From Augochlora pura (Eukaryota; Arthropoda; Insecta; Hymenoptera; Halictidae): a stretch of DNA of 64,000 nt. Under the pieces are notes generated by a model. The model was not told the origin of the DNA. It searched no databases and saw only the letters and a list, made by a program, of their open reading frames with translations. A program made the position numbers and the translations under genes. This document shows, piece by piece, positions 54,028 through 64,000 of this stretch (within the stretch, counting starts at the first letter, position 1; every line of letters begins with the position of its first letter). Where the stretch lies: NCBI RefSeq assembly GCF_028453695.1, contig NC_135778.1, positions 40,815,985 to 40,879,984 of the forward strand, read 5' to 3'.

Positions 54028-54214
54028 GAATATTATTTCTTCCGTATCCAAGCAAAAATAAATTCTTCTTTTGTCAAAGTCTATAAATGATGGGGCATAA
54101 AGGCGATAAAAGAAATAAAAATTGTCCAGCCCTGTTAAGAAAAATATTAAGAATAAATAAATGCTAGCAAACGCAGGGTGAAAGGAGTTATAATGCAAGG
54201 GGTTAAATAAATTG
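54028..54214 (+). mobile_element. Decayed relative of the 49.9-kb MITE, ends lost
   Basis: The stretch resembles the interior of the element at 49899-50215 in the same orientation. Shared blocks include a TCAAAGTCTA core, TATTAA-GA-AAATAA, and GCTA-(A/C)-AAACGCAG, followed by AAAGGAG/AAGAAGGG and GGATTAAATAAA/GGTTAAATAAA, in the same order and spacing. I see no terminal inverted repeats or TA duplication here, so it is an old or truncated copy. It ends about 80 bp before the acceptor of CUB exon D. Confidence 0.65.
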
Positions 54215-54291
54215 CTTGGTCTCCGTGTAACTTGAAATGATGTATGATATTGTAACGTATGACCATTCCGAGTGCTTCATTGATCTTCCAG

Positions 54292-54426
54292 GGCGCAGTC
54301 GTGCCAATCGTCGATTGAAATATACGACGGCGACCACGAAGAAGGGATACTTGGCACCGCGAAATCTCTCGAGAGAATCTGCAGTCCTGCGCAGAGGCTT
54401 CCCGGGGAATTCGTGCAACAAGATAC
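54292..54426 (+). CDS. CUB-domain protein, internal exon D (C-terminal half of CUB domain 2)
   Basis: After a 6.16-kb intron the acceptor gatcttccag opens an exon whose first G completes an Arg codon, giving SYNLR-AQSCQSSIEIYDGD. This supplies cysteine 3 and the (I/V)xIYDG strand of CUB domain 2. Cysteine 4 follows after 25 residues (RICSPAQRLPG), and the exon ends at a strong gtaagt donor two bases into a Thr codon. The join with exon C restores all four cysteines of the domain. The exon is 135 bp and phase 2 at both ends, the same design as exon A. In domain 2 the usual acidic residue before IEIYDG is Ser, unlike the Asp in domain 1, which suggests (inference) no canonical calcium site. The closing strands of the domain must lie on a following exon; I inspected the AG acceptors I could see from here to 64,000 and none gave a credible continuation. 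Confidence 0.88.
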
Positions 54427-56334
54427 GTAAGTGGATTCTCCAGTTATTAGACGAGAGATGCCGGCGCGGTCTACTATCCACGGCTTATTACTCGGATACT
54501 GAAGCAAGAAGTCCTCGAGATTCCGCTCGATTTATGAAGCGCAATGCAAACCGCCTCTGTTATCCGCGACCTGGCCGGCATAGCTCGCCCAACTTCCGAA
54601 ATTAATGCCCGGCAACCCGTCCGCCGCCGCCGCCGCCGATCGCAGCCGATCGCCGCCAGATCCGTCGAACATTCTCAAAGAAACACGCCGCCGGGGATCG
54701 CCGACTTGGGAAATCTGTTTTGCGTCGAAGCGCCGTGGGCCTCGCGCGAAACCATAATTTGTTGCTTCTCCTGCGAAAGCCTAATTCGTTGCGTCTCTTG
54801 CCGGAGACGCGTCCGCGCGTCAAACCAACCGCCGTGGGGACGGACCGTAGTCTGTTCGGGATCGCCGAGTCCCAACCACTCGGGCCACTCGGTCTCTCGT
54901 TGTTCAGGGTACGACGCCAAGATGTCGGCCGGATGACCTTTGGGGGCTAATCAACCCTTCGGTTGACACAGACGTCTCGAGGATGATAAAACTTGCAGCC
55001 GTTTGACCACGGCTTGTCGAGCATTCCTCCCATTTCGACGAATATAATAACCATGCTGCTCATTACTGCCAGTTATTCTTTTTTAATTTGCTTATTTAAT
55101 ATTAACCCCTTGATTTACTATTTTCTTTGCAGGTATTTTAATAACCTTTTTTTCACTTGTTCGCTGTTCTCTAAGTAGATTAAATACGATTTTTTGACAG
55201 AAACGGCGACGACAAAATTTTCTGGAACGCGAATTACAAAATGTCCCCGAACAGCAAAATTAGTTTCTGTTTTTCGCACATTCGTCTGAATTCAACTGGC
55301 GGCGTTAGTAATTTACCCTGATTAAATTAACGTTAATCTCTTTATTTGCGCAGGTGGAAAGCCGAGGGTTGTTTAATACGACGGTTTCCGCGGCGAATAG
55401 CGAAAACGTGCTAAGTTTCGCGAATAAAAGCAAACCGTGCAGCTTTTCGCGACAGGTTACTGAAACGTACCAGTTTGCATAGTAAAAAACTGCAACGTGC
55501 TAATAATCTGCGCCGCTGTGAATGAAAACACGCTACTTCTCCCGGCCAAAATTGACGCGCGTTGCTCAAAGAACAAAGTGCTGGGGTCCTCGTGGAACGA
55601 GCAAACGAGTCTAGCTTCCGCGACGAACGTATCCAAACTAAAATCGAACTTATCAAAACCATAGACTTATTTTAAAAATTACTAGAATATATATAATTGC
55701 AAGATTATTAAAATCATTAAGAGTAGAAACACATTTTGATTTCGTTTCCGTTTCTCGCGACCTAGTTGAAAAGTTTTCATTTCGCGGGAAGATCCACAGT
55801 CTAGCGACCGCGCATCAATCAAAATTACTAGGCATCGAATATCTGAACATGACCAACAACATATCGGCGGGAAAAATCAGAATATGAATCACTAGACAAC
55901 GCGTGCGAAATAAAAATGTCCAGCCGCGACTGCAAAAAAAATATACAGATCGAGCAAAAAGATTGATTCGTTTTTATTCTGCCATTGAATCTGCCGTCTG
56001 CTGATCATATATTTAATAAAATGTCTCCGCGAACATTTCGGTAACGAAGACCGGCAACGCTGACGAGAGAGCAAATTCGAAACGACGACTCCGACGACAC
56101 AAATCATCGGAATCGGTGCCGAAAGTCCCGTGTATCGGGTAATTACGAAACGTAGCTTTTTGCCGGTCGTAAAAGAAAGCGAAGTTCCGAACGAGATAAT
56201 AAAAAGGACAATAGACAGATCACGGTTATTCCGCGATTCAACAAGAAGCACCGACACCAGCTTCCCCTGTTTTATCGATTGACCACCGACTCGGCGATTC
56301 GCCGGGGATAAGCAGACGCTTATAAACAGGCGGG

Positions 56335-56372
<38 letters not shown>
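56335..56372. repeat. (GA)n microsatellite
   Basis: GA dinucleotide tract with one C interruption near 56343. Confidence 0.88.
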
Positions 56373-56375
<3 letters not shown>

Positions 56376-56654
56376 TGATTGTAGGGAGGGAACACGGCAC
56401 TAAGAAAACAACGCGACGCTATAAATTCAGTTCACCGTTTTCGACAAACTCCATTGAGCTCATTCACCGAGGCTCCGTGGAACCGCGTCGGGCGAAACGA
56501 GACTTCCGTTCCCGGCCATTTCCTCCGCTCCGGTTCGATCTAATAAAACGTGTTGCGCCGAGAAAAAGGCGAACGACGAGGGGGGCGGGGCCGACGGCAA
56601 AAACAGACCGGTCTTCCTCGGACTGGAAAACGCGGGATTTTATCTCGTGGCGGC

Positions 56655-56682
56655 GGAACACGGAACACGGAACACGGAACAT
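56655..56682 (+). repeat. GGAACAC heptamer repeat, 4 copies
   Basis: Units at 56655, 56662, 56669 and 56676; the last ends in T. It lies in a GC-rich block. Confidence 0.85.
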
Positions 56683-58518
56683 GGAGCACGGGGCGCGAGG
56701 GTCACGGGGGTGCGGACGACGCGTAATCAGGAAACAGTCTCCATCTATTCGTTCGTCGGTGCATCTACTCGAGAACGAGACGACTCCGGGATACGTCGGT
56801 GGCTCGTCTCGTCTCGTTCGAATACAGAATGAAATAGATACTCGTCCGACTATTAGAATCTCTAGTTAGCGACTCGAGCGATGAGGAGCGAATCGCTTGT
56901 TTTCTAGTACATTATCTTTCTGTTCTTTTGATTTTTAACAAGTTTAACAAGTGCTTTTATATAGACGATATAATTTTTATAGTAGTCTCAAAAATAGCTG
57001 GCATTTTGTGAATGGCGGTGCAAAAATTTACCGGACTAATATATGTTAAAAAAGCGGTTCGCATTGACCCTGTTAAATTTTTCTTATTTCTCCCTAAATC
57101 TTTCACTATTTCTATCGCAACGTATCAATTTAGAAAAATCAATTTCTATGAAGCAATCTTCATAATTCCAGCAAGTTTAATGTTAATCAATCCCGTGATA
57201 AAAACCCGTCGCGATTGTATGGCACGGTCTCTATAACCGTGGTCGCATTTAGTAGGTACAGTTTCGAATGGAAAGATATCAGAAAACGACACGGATTCCC
57301 GACGCGGCTGCACGCGTCTGCAAAGCCGGTCTCCTGCGAGACCGTTTCCCGTATTGAAACGCCTGCTTTATAGGCGCGGTTCTCCCCCCAACGACATCGT
57401 AAACATTTAATGCGGATCGATTTGTTCATACGTGTAATAACGGCGGGGACGATACGCGCGCGCGGCTCCGGGAATATATCGCGTCCGCTATCTCGAACGG
57501 ATTCGCGTCTTTGAAGGACGACCGAGTCTGATGCGCTGCGAGAGTACCACTGAAACGCGACGCTGTTTATTATTGAACTTTTCCAATGACTCCGTGACGC
57601 AGTGCGCCACTGCTTACAAAGATCGAATATAAAGGAGCCTCCGCTGTGTAAACCAATCGCGGACGAAAGCGCGAGCTGCGCGACTTCTGGAGAACAATGT
57701 AAAAATGCGGAATAGAATATTACTTTCTAAAAGGAACAGTTTGAATAATTAAAACAGTTCTTCCATGTACAGCTCGATAAAACAATAATCCATTAGCAAT
57801 ACATATTAACAATAATTCGAAGTTAAATAATTCTGTCAGGTATGAGGAAACTGCAAAGCGAGGTACGGTGATTGATTTTTTTAATCTTCCGCATATTAAG
57901 CATTTTAATGACGTTCAATTTAGTGGAATCTTTCCGGACAAGAACGAGTTTGTATATGTAATCAAAGTAACAGGGAGTTTTATTCTAGAAGCTTTCACAA
58001 TAATGCAATTAAATCCGATATAAGCCATTTTAATAGACAATTTCCTGGCATTTTGTGGATGACACCAATATTCCGACGTCGTATAATTGATATATTAGTG
58101 TTCTAAAAACACTTTTAAAAATAGACAAAACTAGTAGAAGTAGTTTCGAACCGGTATCGAATTAAAAAAGTCGTCCGCGTATATTTGTAGCAACAATTAC
58201 GTAAATTCGAAATCCAATTGCGCCATTACGTTTGTCCGTCGCCGAGGTGATGGAACAGGGAGATCCGAAAGCCGAAAGTAGAAATCCAATGAATAGTCGT
58301 CGCATTAAAAAGTGACGTTCCCAGGATCCAGGAAGGATCTCGGCTGGAAAGTGAGCGAGGAGAGAGGGGGAGGAGGGCGTTCGATTTTAATCAGATAAAT
58401 GTCAAAGTGGCTCGGCAAGGAATCACGCCGGCTAGAATAGAAGTATCCGCGGCTGAAAAACGTGACAGGAAACCAACCACGAGAAAGACTTTTCCCCGCA
58501 CATATTGATCAGCGTCGA

Positions 58519-58547
58519 GAGGGGGGAGGGCGGGGGGGGGGGGGGGG
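58519..58547 (+). repeat. G-rich tract with a G16 run
   Basis: AGGGGGGAGGGC is followed by 16 G in a row (58532-58547) and then CCGCCGGCCGCCG. The four or more G blocks are compatible with a G-quadruplex on the + strand (inference). Confidence 0.85.
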
Positions 58548-59677
58548 CCGCCGGCCGCCGCGATCTGAATGGGTTACATTCCAAATCCTTTCAACCACGA
58601 TCGATATTCGCCACCGCTATCCGGAGAATCGTTCACCCGGGGACGAGAGCCGTTCGCTTCGGGGATACGAACGAAGGATCTAATTGTAAGATACGAAGTG
58701 ACCCGTCGGATAATAGGAATTCCGCTGCGAGCGCAAACGCCGCTCCACGGGCACGATTAAATACTGTTTGGCTTCCGAAATTGAAACGTAACGCACGATC
58801 CCGACGATTTTACATCGATCCGTCCTATTACTTCGACCTGGAAATCGACGCAAATCCCTTTTTAATCGGAAAAAAATCTAGAACCCCGCTCGGTTCGAGC
58901 AATCGTTCGGCAAACTTTCAATTTTCAATTAAACTTACGGAGTTTAAAGTTTTCATCAAAACGACGAGCGAAGTTTTCGATAAGGTACAAGTTGATAAGT
59001 TTTCTGCTAAATATTGTACAGGTACTGGAATATTGGAAACAGATTTCGCGCGAGTTGCAGTGCCCTTAGGAAGATGAAATGTTAATTGTTAGATAATTTA
59101 AATCGAAATTAAAAACGCACGAAGTTACGAACGTGGAACGCTTTTAAATAACCCCGCGTATTATTCCCCTTTAACTTGCGAGAAATTTCGCGAGCGGTCG
59201 CTTAAACGTTAACGTCTTATAATTTAGCTTTGCAATTTGAATCTGTCTCGAGGAAATATTTTAATTTTATGAAATTCCTGGCACGGTAAGCAAAGCGTTC
59301 GGCGTGTTCCCCGGTCAGCATTTTCCTGGAAAGTTTCGCGGGAAAATCGCGCGTCCTGGTAACGAGGAAACGGTTTAATGGACAAAGGTGTATCGCGGGG
59401 TAGTAAAACGTGAAGCGTCGCGGCGAACAAACGAAAAGATAGCGGCCGTGGGAACGGTCGATCGGGCGGGGTCGTAATTAAGCTGGAAAGATTAGCGGAG
59501 CGGACATTCGCGGGTCAATATTGCCGAGAGGATTCACGAGGTTCGTGGGACCAACAATGCGATCTCGTGAGACGGAATTGACCGTAGGAACAATCCCGCC
59601 GTAGAGGAGCGCCGGGCATGCTCAAACACGGACAAACAAAGTAATGCAAGTTCCCTTCGGGGGTTGCAGGACTGTCC

Positions 59678-59727
59678 GCGACGCGACGCGAGGCGACGCG
59701 AGGCGAGGCGAGGCGAGGCGACGCGAG
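59678..59727 (+). repeat. GCGAC/GCGAG pentamer repeat, 10 copies
   Basis: Ten pentamers in exact register, each GCGAC or GCGAG. They create Arg/Ala/Ser-rich frames on both strands that are not genes. Confidence 0.88.
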
Positions 59728-61119
59728 CCAGCCGGGGGCCAAAGTAAGTGCAAAAGGGACTTGGCCCGAGTGCACGGACGCGTTGTATGCATTATGCAGC
59801 CGCGGGGAAACAGACGGACGCGAGATGCCCGTAGAGTTGCGCCGCGACAGCTGATCCGCACCGACATTGTCGCCAGGACTCGATGCAACGACGCGAATCC
59901 CCGTGGAAGAACGCAGTTACGTGTGAACCGGCTCCTGGACCAATCGGAAACGGTCTCGATTCGCAGGGCCGCGATCGACCGGCGAATCGCGAACTACAGT
60001 TCGCGAAAGACGAGGAGCGTCTGCTGGTGCTTTGCAATTCTAGTCTACAGGCGCGTAATCCTCTTTAAACTAATTTCCTCGGAGAGACACGTCTTATCGA
60101 TAGCATTTACCACTTTCGAGATCGAGCGTTGTAGCTTTGTTAATTTAACGCTAAACCTACCGATCATTAATCCTTTGCCGTCGAAGCCATTTCAACTCGA
60201 GATCCAAAATATTTTTCGAAACTTATAGCGTTTCGATTTTACATAACATGGTGTATTTATATATCAGTTTATTTATCAATTTTTGTCAACGTGTCTTTTA
60301 AGATACTCTTTCTACATACGTAGTCTTGTAACGTAAACTCTGAAAATAAATTTTCAACAGTGAAAAGAGCGAGACGATTGAAAGAAATTGATCTTCGAGA
60401 AATTCCTCGCTAGGGGGTGGATCGGGCTGGCGCGCATAAACTTGTTCCGCTAAAATTTGTTAACCATTTGGACAGGCAACGCGATCCACGTTGTTAACCC
60501 GGGGCTCCTCTGTGAAACAATAATTGCACGGGAAACAGAATTCCTGAAACTTTAACGATACTCTGGTCTCGTTTCCCGGTGTTCCGTGAGTTTTGATAAA
60601 TTCCCAGGACGTGTTTTCCTTGCGCGCCGGACTGCGAGCGCTATCTCGCACGCGAGCAAAGAGAATATAGTGCCGTCTTTTAATACGGAGCCCCGGTCTC
60701 CGCGTAGTACTTCCTCGCTGCGGTGCTGATTAATTCTAACTTCCGTATTCGCGCCGAAGCAATAAACAATACTATTCCGATACATTTGTCTCTGCCCCTT
60801 CAAGAAATTTCGTAAAATATTACGAGCTGGACGAGTCGACTTTCTCTATCGTGCGATCGAGGTGTCCACATTTTCATGTTAAATTGTCCTCTTCCCTTTC
60901 GTATGAATTACGTGAAAAGAATCCGGATACTCTGTTAGAGCGAGCAAAGGTAACAAGAGCAGCGCGTGTTCAAGGGTTAAAACAGTCTGAAAGTAACAAC
61001 ATGTTAAGAAGAAAAGTGTAATTCCCGTGGGATACATACGCTATAAGCCAATTTTCTGACAGAGCCATTTCAGTTCGCCAACACGGGACAAACTTCCTCG
61101 TTCCTCAGCAGCCCTGCTA

Positions 61120-61149
61120 CTTTTTCATCTACTTTTTCATCTACTTTAA
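61120..61149 (+). repeat. 13-bp tandem repeat, 2 to 3 copies
   Basis: CTACTTTTTCAT repeated, with a partial third copy ending in CTACTTTAA. Confidence 0.75.
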
Positions 61150-64000
61150 TTTCTAACGGCGCCGGGACAACCAGACCAGAATTTATGCTTACAAGGGAAT
61201 CCTGTAGCTGACCCTCGTTGAATTTACACTAAATCTTGCGGGGCTGTTCGCAGACCGCCGGTAATAATGCTCTGCGCAAAGCCTCCGCCGCAAGCCTGCT
61301 CTTCTATGGAGAATTAATACGCGCAGTTGCGGCTCGGGTGTTCTACAGTTTCTTCGTGTTCTTTATCCGTTCGATTGTGAACAAACTTTGATCTGAAAAC
61401 GAAACGTTTCGTGCGTTTCAACTGGTTGGGAAGTTTCAGTCTTCGACTCGAAAGGCTCGTTTATAGAAAGATTCGTCTATAGAAAAATTGTGTTTTTTGG
61501 AAACGTTCCAATTTCTAGCAGATTCGAGAAGAAGCGTATCTTCAGTTTTCCGCTTGATGTCTCATGCAGGAAGGAACGTGCTAGGAAAAAGTCGGCCGCG
61601 TAATGCGAACTTTGAATTAAGCCAAAATTTATCGTGCTAGCTGATACCTTTGTATTTTTTATTTTAATATTTTATTCCGAATCCCTATTATATTTTATGT
61701 TTATTAAATTTTAGATACAATTGTGGCTATCCCCAGGTATTATTGTAAACCTGGATAAAGAAATAATTAGTATAATTCTTTTTTTACTATAAAAAATGAT
61801 TTATTTGAGCTATAAATCGTTGAAACTGGTCTCTTGGAATCATTTGTTTCTAATAAGTGCGGTTAAGACGATTTTAAGTGGTATTGTAATTTTCTAACGC
61901 AGGGTCTTCCATCAAAAAACCCGAGACGAGTCAGCTGCAGCATCCCCCTAGCTAGCAACAACTACTAGGGCGCGTTGAACGCGCGTACTTATGGGACAGT
62001 CCGTGTTTTATGGCTGCTAATCTCGTAAAAATGCATGGGAAATAACGCTCATTTTTCATCTCCGGCCTCGCCGCGCCCAATCGTACTTCTTCTTCCACCC
62101 CGAGGCACGTTCCCCATTGTTCGGCAACACCGGCGAATCTGCGACCCGCCAATCACAATACATACAGGTGACAATACACGTGTACGACATTACCAGTCCG
62201 ACACATTTGACGCGTAATTATGCGAGCGACAGTGTACACCGTTCCTGGTTAGTTCAAACGATTTTGATAACTTGGTATCGGAAGCTTGAAAAGCTATCAG
62301 CTATTCAGTGGGATATATTGTTTCTCGTTACGTATGTTCCGAGATCTATATCTCAGAATTTTCTCAAAAAAGTTCATTTTCTTGGAAACATTTTCTCCAA
62401 GCAGCCGCGTAAAGGATTGTAACGATAACGAGGAAATCGATGAGCGATCGTTTCGTCGATCATGAGGGATAATCGAGATCCCCCGCGATCCATGGGAACA
62501 GTATCGAGCACGCTTCGTTTAATCTCCTTCCATGCGTGGACGAAACACATCGAAGATGCATCTGGGATATGGGATCGGCCGTCGAGTAATTTAATCAGCG
62601 AGCATATCGCGCCCAACTAAAAGCCACTCCGGCGCGCTCGAGAACGACTAATGAACTGAGCACAGATCAACCCGACTCGGGGGATGAGACGAAATAAACC
62701 CGGGGCTTCCATGATGGAGCACGTTTTGTATACCACGATTAGGCTTGTTTATAACGGGGTAGCATACGCCACGGCAAACAGTCCTCGGGGAGGCGAGCAT
62801 AGCGCGCTGGCGCTCGCGCTCGCGCCGTATAATTTCCAGTTCATGGGGCGATAATAATTGATCGGGACAGCTGATCACCGTAGGCACAATTGAAACAGCT
62901 TTATGCGCCAGATTACGCCCGTGATTTGCTCGCGAGCCGCGTTTCCGGCTCGAATTAGAACAGAGTTTACCTTGGCACCCATTCGTTGCTCATTTGTCGA
63001 CAGAAAGTGACAGCCGCGAATGATCGACGAGACCCGAATTGCAAGAGTTTGGTCACTGGCTCGCGGGATTGCCACCTGCCTCCGGAAACGTATCGCTGTT
63101 TAGTTTAACCCCTTGCCCCGCCATTCATTCCGCGCTGCGCTCATTAGCACGTATTTCTTCTTAATATTTTCAACAATAGCCCCAGACAATTTTTCCTTCC
63201 TTTATTTTCTTTATTAAAGTAAACTTGTAATAATAATTGTCTATTTGGTATCGACATTGCATAAAAATTCACAGTATATCTGTAAAAGTAAAGAAAAAAG
63301 TAATAACACAACAGATGTAAATAGAAAAAGTTATGAGTGGGAGATAGTCTTTTACAGTTAATTTTGAAGCACGATCGAGCTCTATAAAATGGGTGTAGTA
63401 TTTTGTTAACTGGGCCAACTACTTGTGCGAATTCCTACTTCGCAGCATTTCTATATGACACGGTACAATTATATGCTCGTACTACTTAGGTAGAGTGGCT
63501 TGTAACAAGCCTGCCAATGGTTAGAGTAAATACTGAAGTACTCCATTCACTCATGCTATTATCTGACCTTTCAACAACAATTGCGTCGCTCGACGATTTA
63601 AGACACCTAATTTCCACTGGGGCGTTACTCTGAATAACTTTAATAGATACAATATTACGTACCACTGCTCAAATGCTTTGGCAGCAAATAAAATTTTTAT
63701 ACCCACACGTTGAAATTGTTTCACACACAGAATCGCAAAATAATAATATCCATGTCTGTGGTGCAGTAACAATTTTATATCAGACTATTTACTTAATAAC
63801 GTTGAATTATTTAGGGTTGCGTTCAGTGCGCGTTATTAATTATTTGCGACGAAAACGCCCGGCCCTTAAGGGTTTACACGCCGCTCGTAATGCATCAGAC
63901 ATCGCGCACGTATGACAGAACCCAAGCAAGACGTCAGGGAAAAGTACACAGGGATTGTGCTCGCGTGACGTCTGCGCATCCGAAATCCACGAATGGAAGT

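Larger units (their letters stand above)
48133..54291 (+). other. Large intron between CUB exons C and D
   Basis: This 6.16-kb phase-2 intron starts gtaatg and ends gatcttccag. It holds a CT microsatellite (48894-48928), a TIR-bearing MITE-like element (49899-50215), a T14 run (50616-50629) and a diverged relative of the element (54028-54214). Blocks around 48,570-49,100 and 52,300-52,800 are GC-rich and open in several frames but contain no recognisable domain. Exons C and D complete one domain without a gap, so a constitutive exon inside this intron is not expected. Confidence 0.8.
54427..64000. other. Non-coding stretch downstream of CUB exon D
   Basis: This begins as the intron after exon D (donor gtaagt). 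Acceptor-like sites at about 55138, 55352, 57839, 59022, 61251, 61348 and 62168 were read in the required frame. None gives the closing strands of a CUB domain and several hit a stop quickly. No poly(A) context or terminal exon was recognised, so the gene probably continues beyond 64,000. Confidence 0.55.

Noticed and set aside
57625..57660. TATA-like AATATAAAGG and the similar GATATATAA near 52520 as core promoters
   Set aside because: Single TATA-like words without an initiator, downstream exon or other support.
57840..57862. 23-bp microexon continuing the CUB frame (acceptor ctgtcag, donor gtacgg)
   Set aside because: It is in frame, but the peptide TYEETAKR does not match the end of a CUB domain and so short a match is likely chance.
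59023..59076. Next CUB exon after acceptor ttgtacag
   Set aside because: In the required frame it ends at TAA after about 17 codons without CUB-like residues.
58505..59077. 190-codon frame through the G16 run
   Set aside because: It starts at ATT, passes through a homopolymer and reads as poly-Gly; no domain.
59987..60006. Inverted repeat TCGCGAACT-AC-AGTTCGCGA
   Set aside because: A 2-base loop and 9-bp arm in CpG-rich sequence; too small to assign a role.
59644..60228. 194-codon frame through the pentamer array
   Set aside because: It starts with an ATG, but its N-terminal region is pentamer repeat and the opposite strand is equally open.
1..64000. tRNA genes, rRNA and well-known insect microRNAs
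   Set aside because: I looked for B-box-like GGTTCGAATCC words and for common insect microRNA sequences by eye and saw none; a tRNAscan and microRNA search would settle this.

Overview
This is eukaryotic DNA, most likely from an insect and plausibly an aculeate hymenopteran (bee or ant). The signs are GT-AG introns, coding exons of only 119-235 bp far apart, many microsatellites and minisatellites, sharp alternation of AT-rich and GC-rich blocks, and no CpG depletion in the GC-rich blocks. The order is an inference from texture, not from a marker gene. I found no rRNA, tRNA, CRISPR array or prokaryote-style operon.

The one gene I can support is on the + strand between 46,238 and 54,426. Four exons join in frame (46238-46366, 46862-46980, 47898-48132, 54292-54426) and encode an extracellular tandem CUB-domain protein. 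They give the C-terminal half of one CUB domain, a Thr-rich linker, and about the first three quarters of a second CUB domain with its four cysteines. The closest family I can suggest is the insect suppressor-of-lurcher-1-like / Neto-like group of neuronal CUB proteins, but this is tentative and I give no gene symbol. The N-terminal coding part (signal peptide and first half of CUB1) and the C-terminal part (end of CUB2 onward) were not found. They are probably outside the window or on exons too small or divergent to spot by eye.

Layout: 1-46,237 is non-coding as far as I can tell (long 5' intron and/or intergenic). It holds simple repeats, a 35-bp minisatellite, a dispersed repeat present twice (about 18.55 and 24.55 kb) and a 30-bp perfect palindrome (41,984-42,013). 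46,238-54,426 is the exon-bearing part. Its third intron (6.16 kb) carries a 317-bp MITE-like element with terminal inverted repeats and TA flanks, plus a decayed relative of the same element just upstream of the fourth exon. 54,427-64,000 is again without a convincing exon; it includes a 16-G run, pentamer and heptamer repeats and alternating AT/GC blocks.

Most long open frames here lie in GC-rich, stop-poor blocks, show no recognisable domain, overlap frames on the other strand, and were not called as genes.
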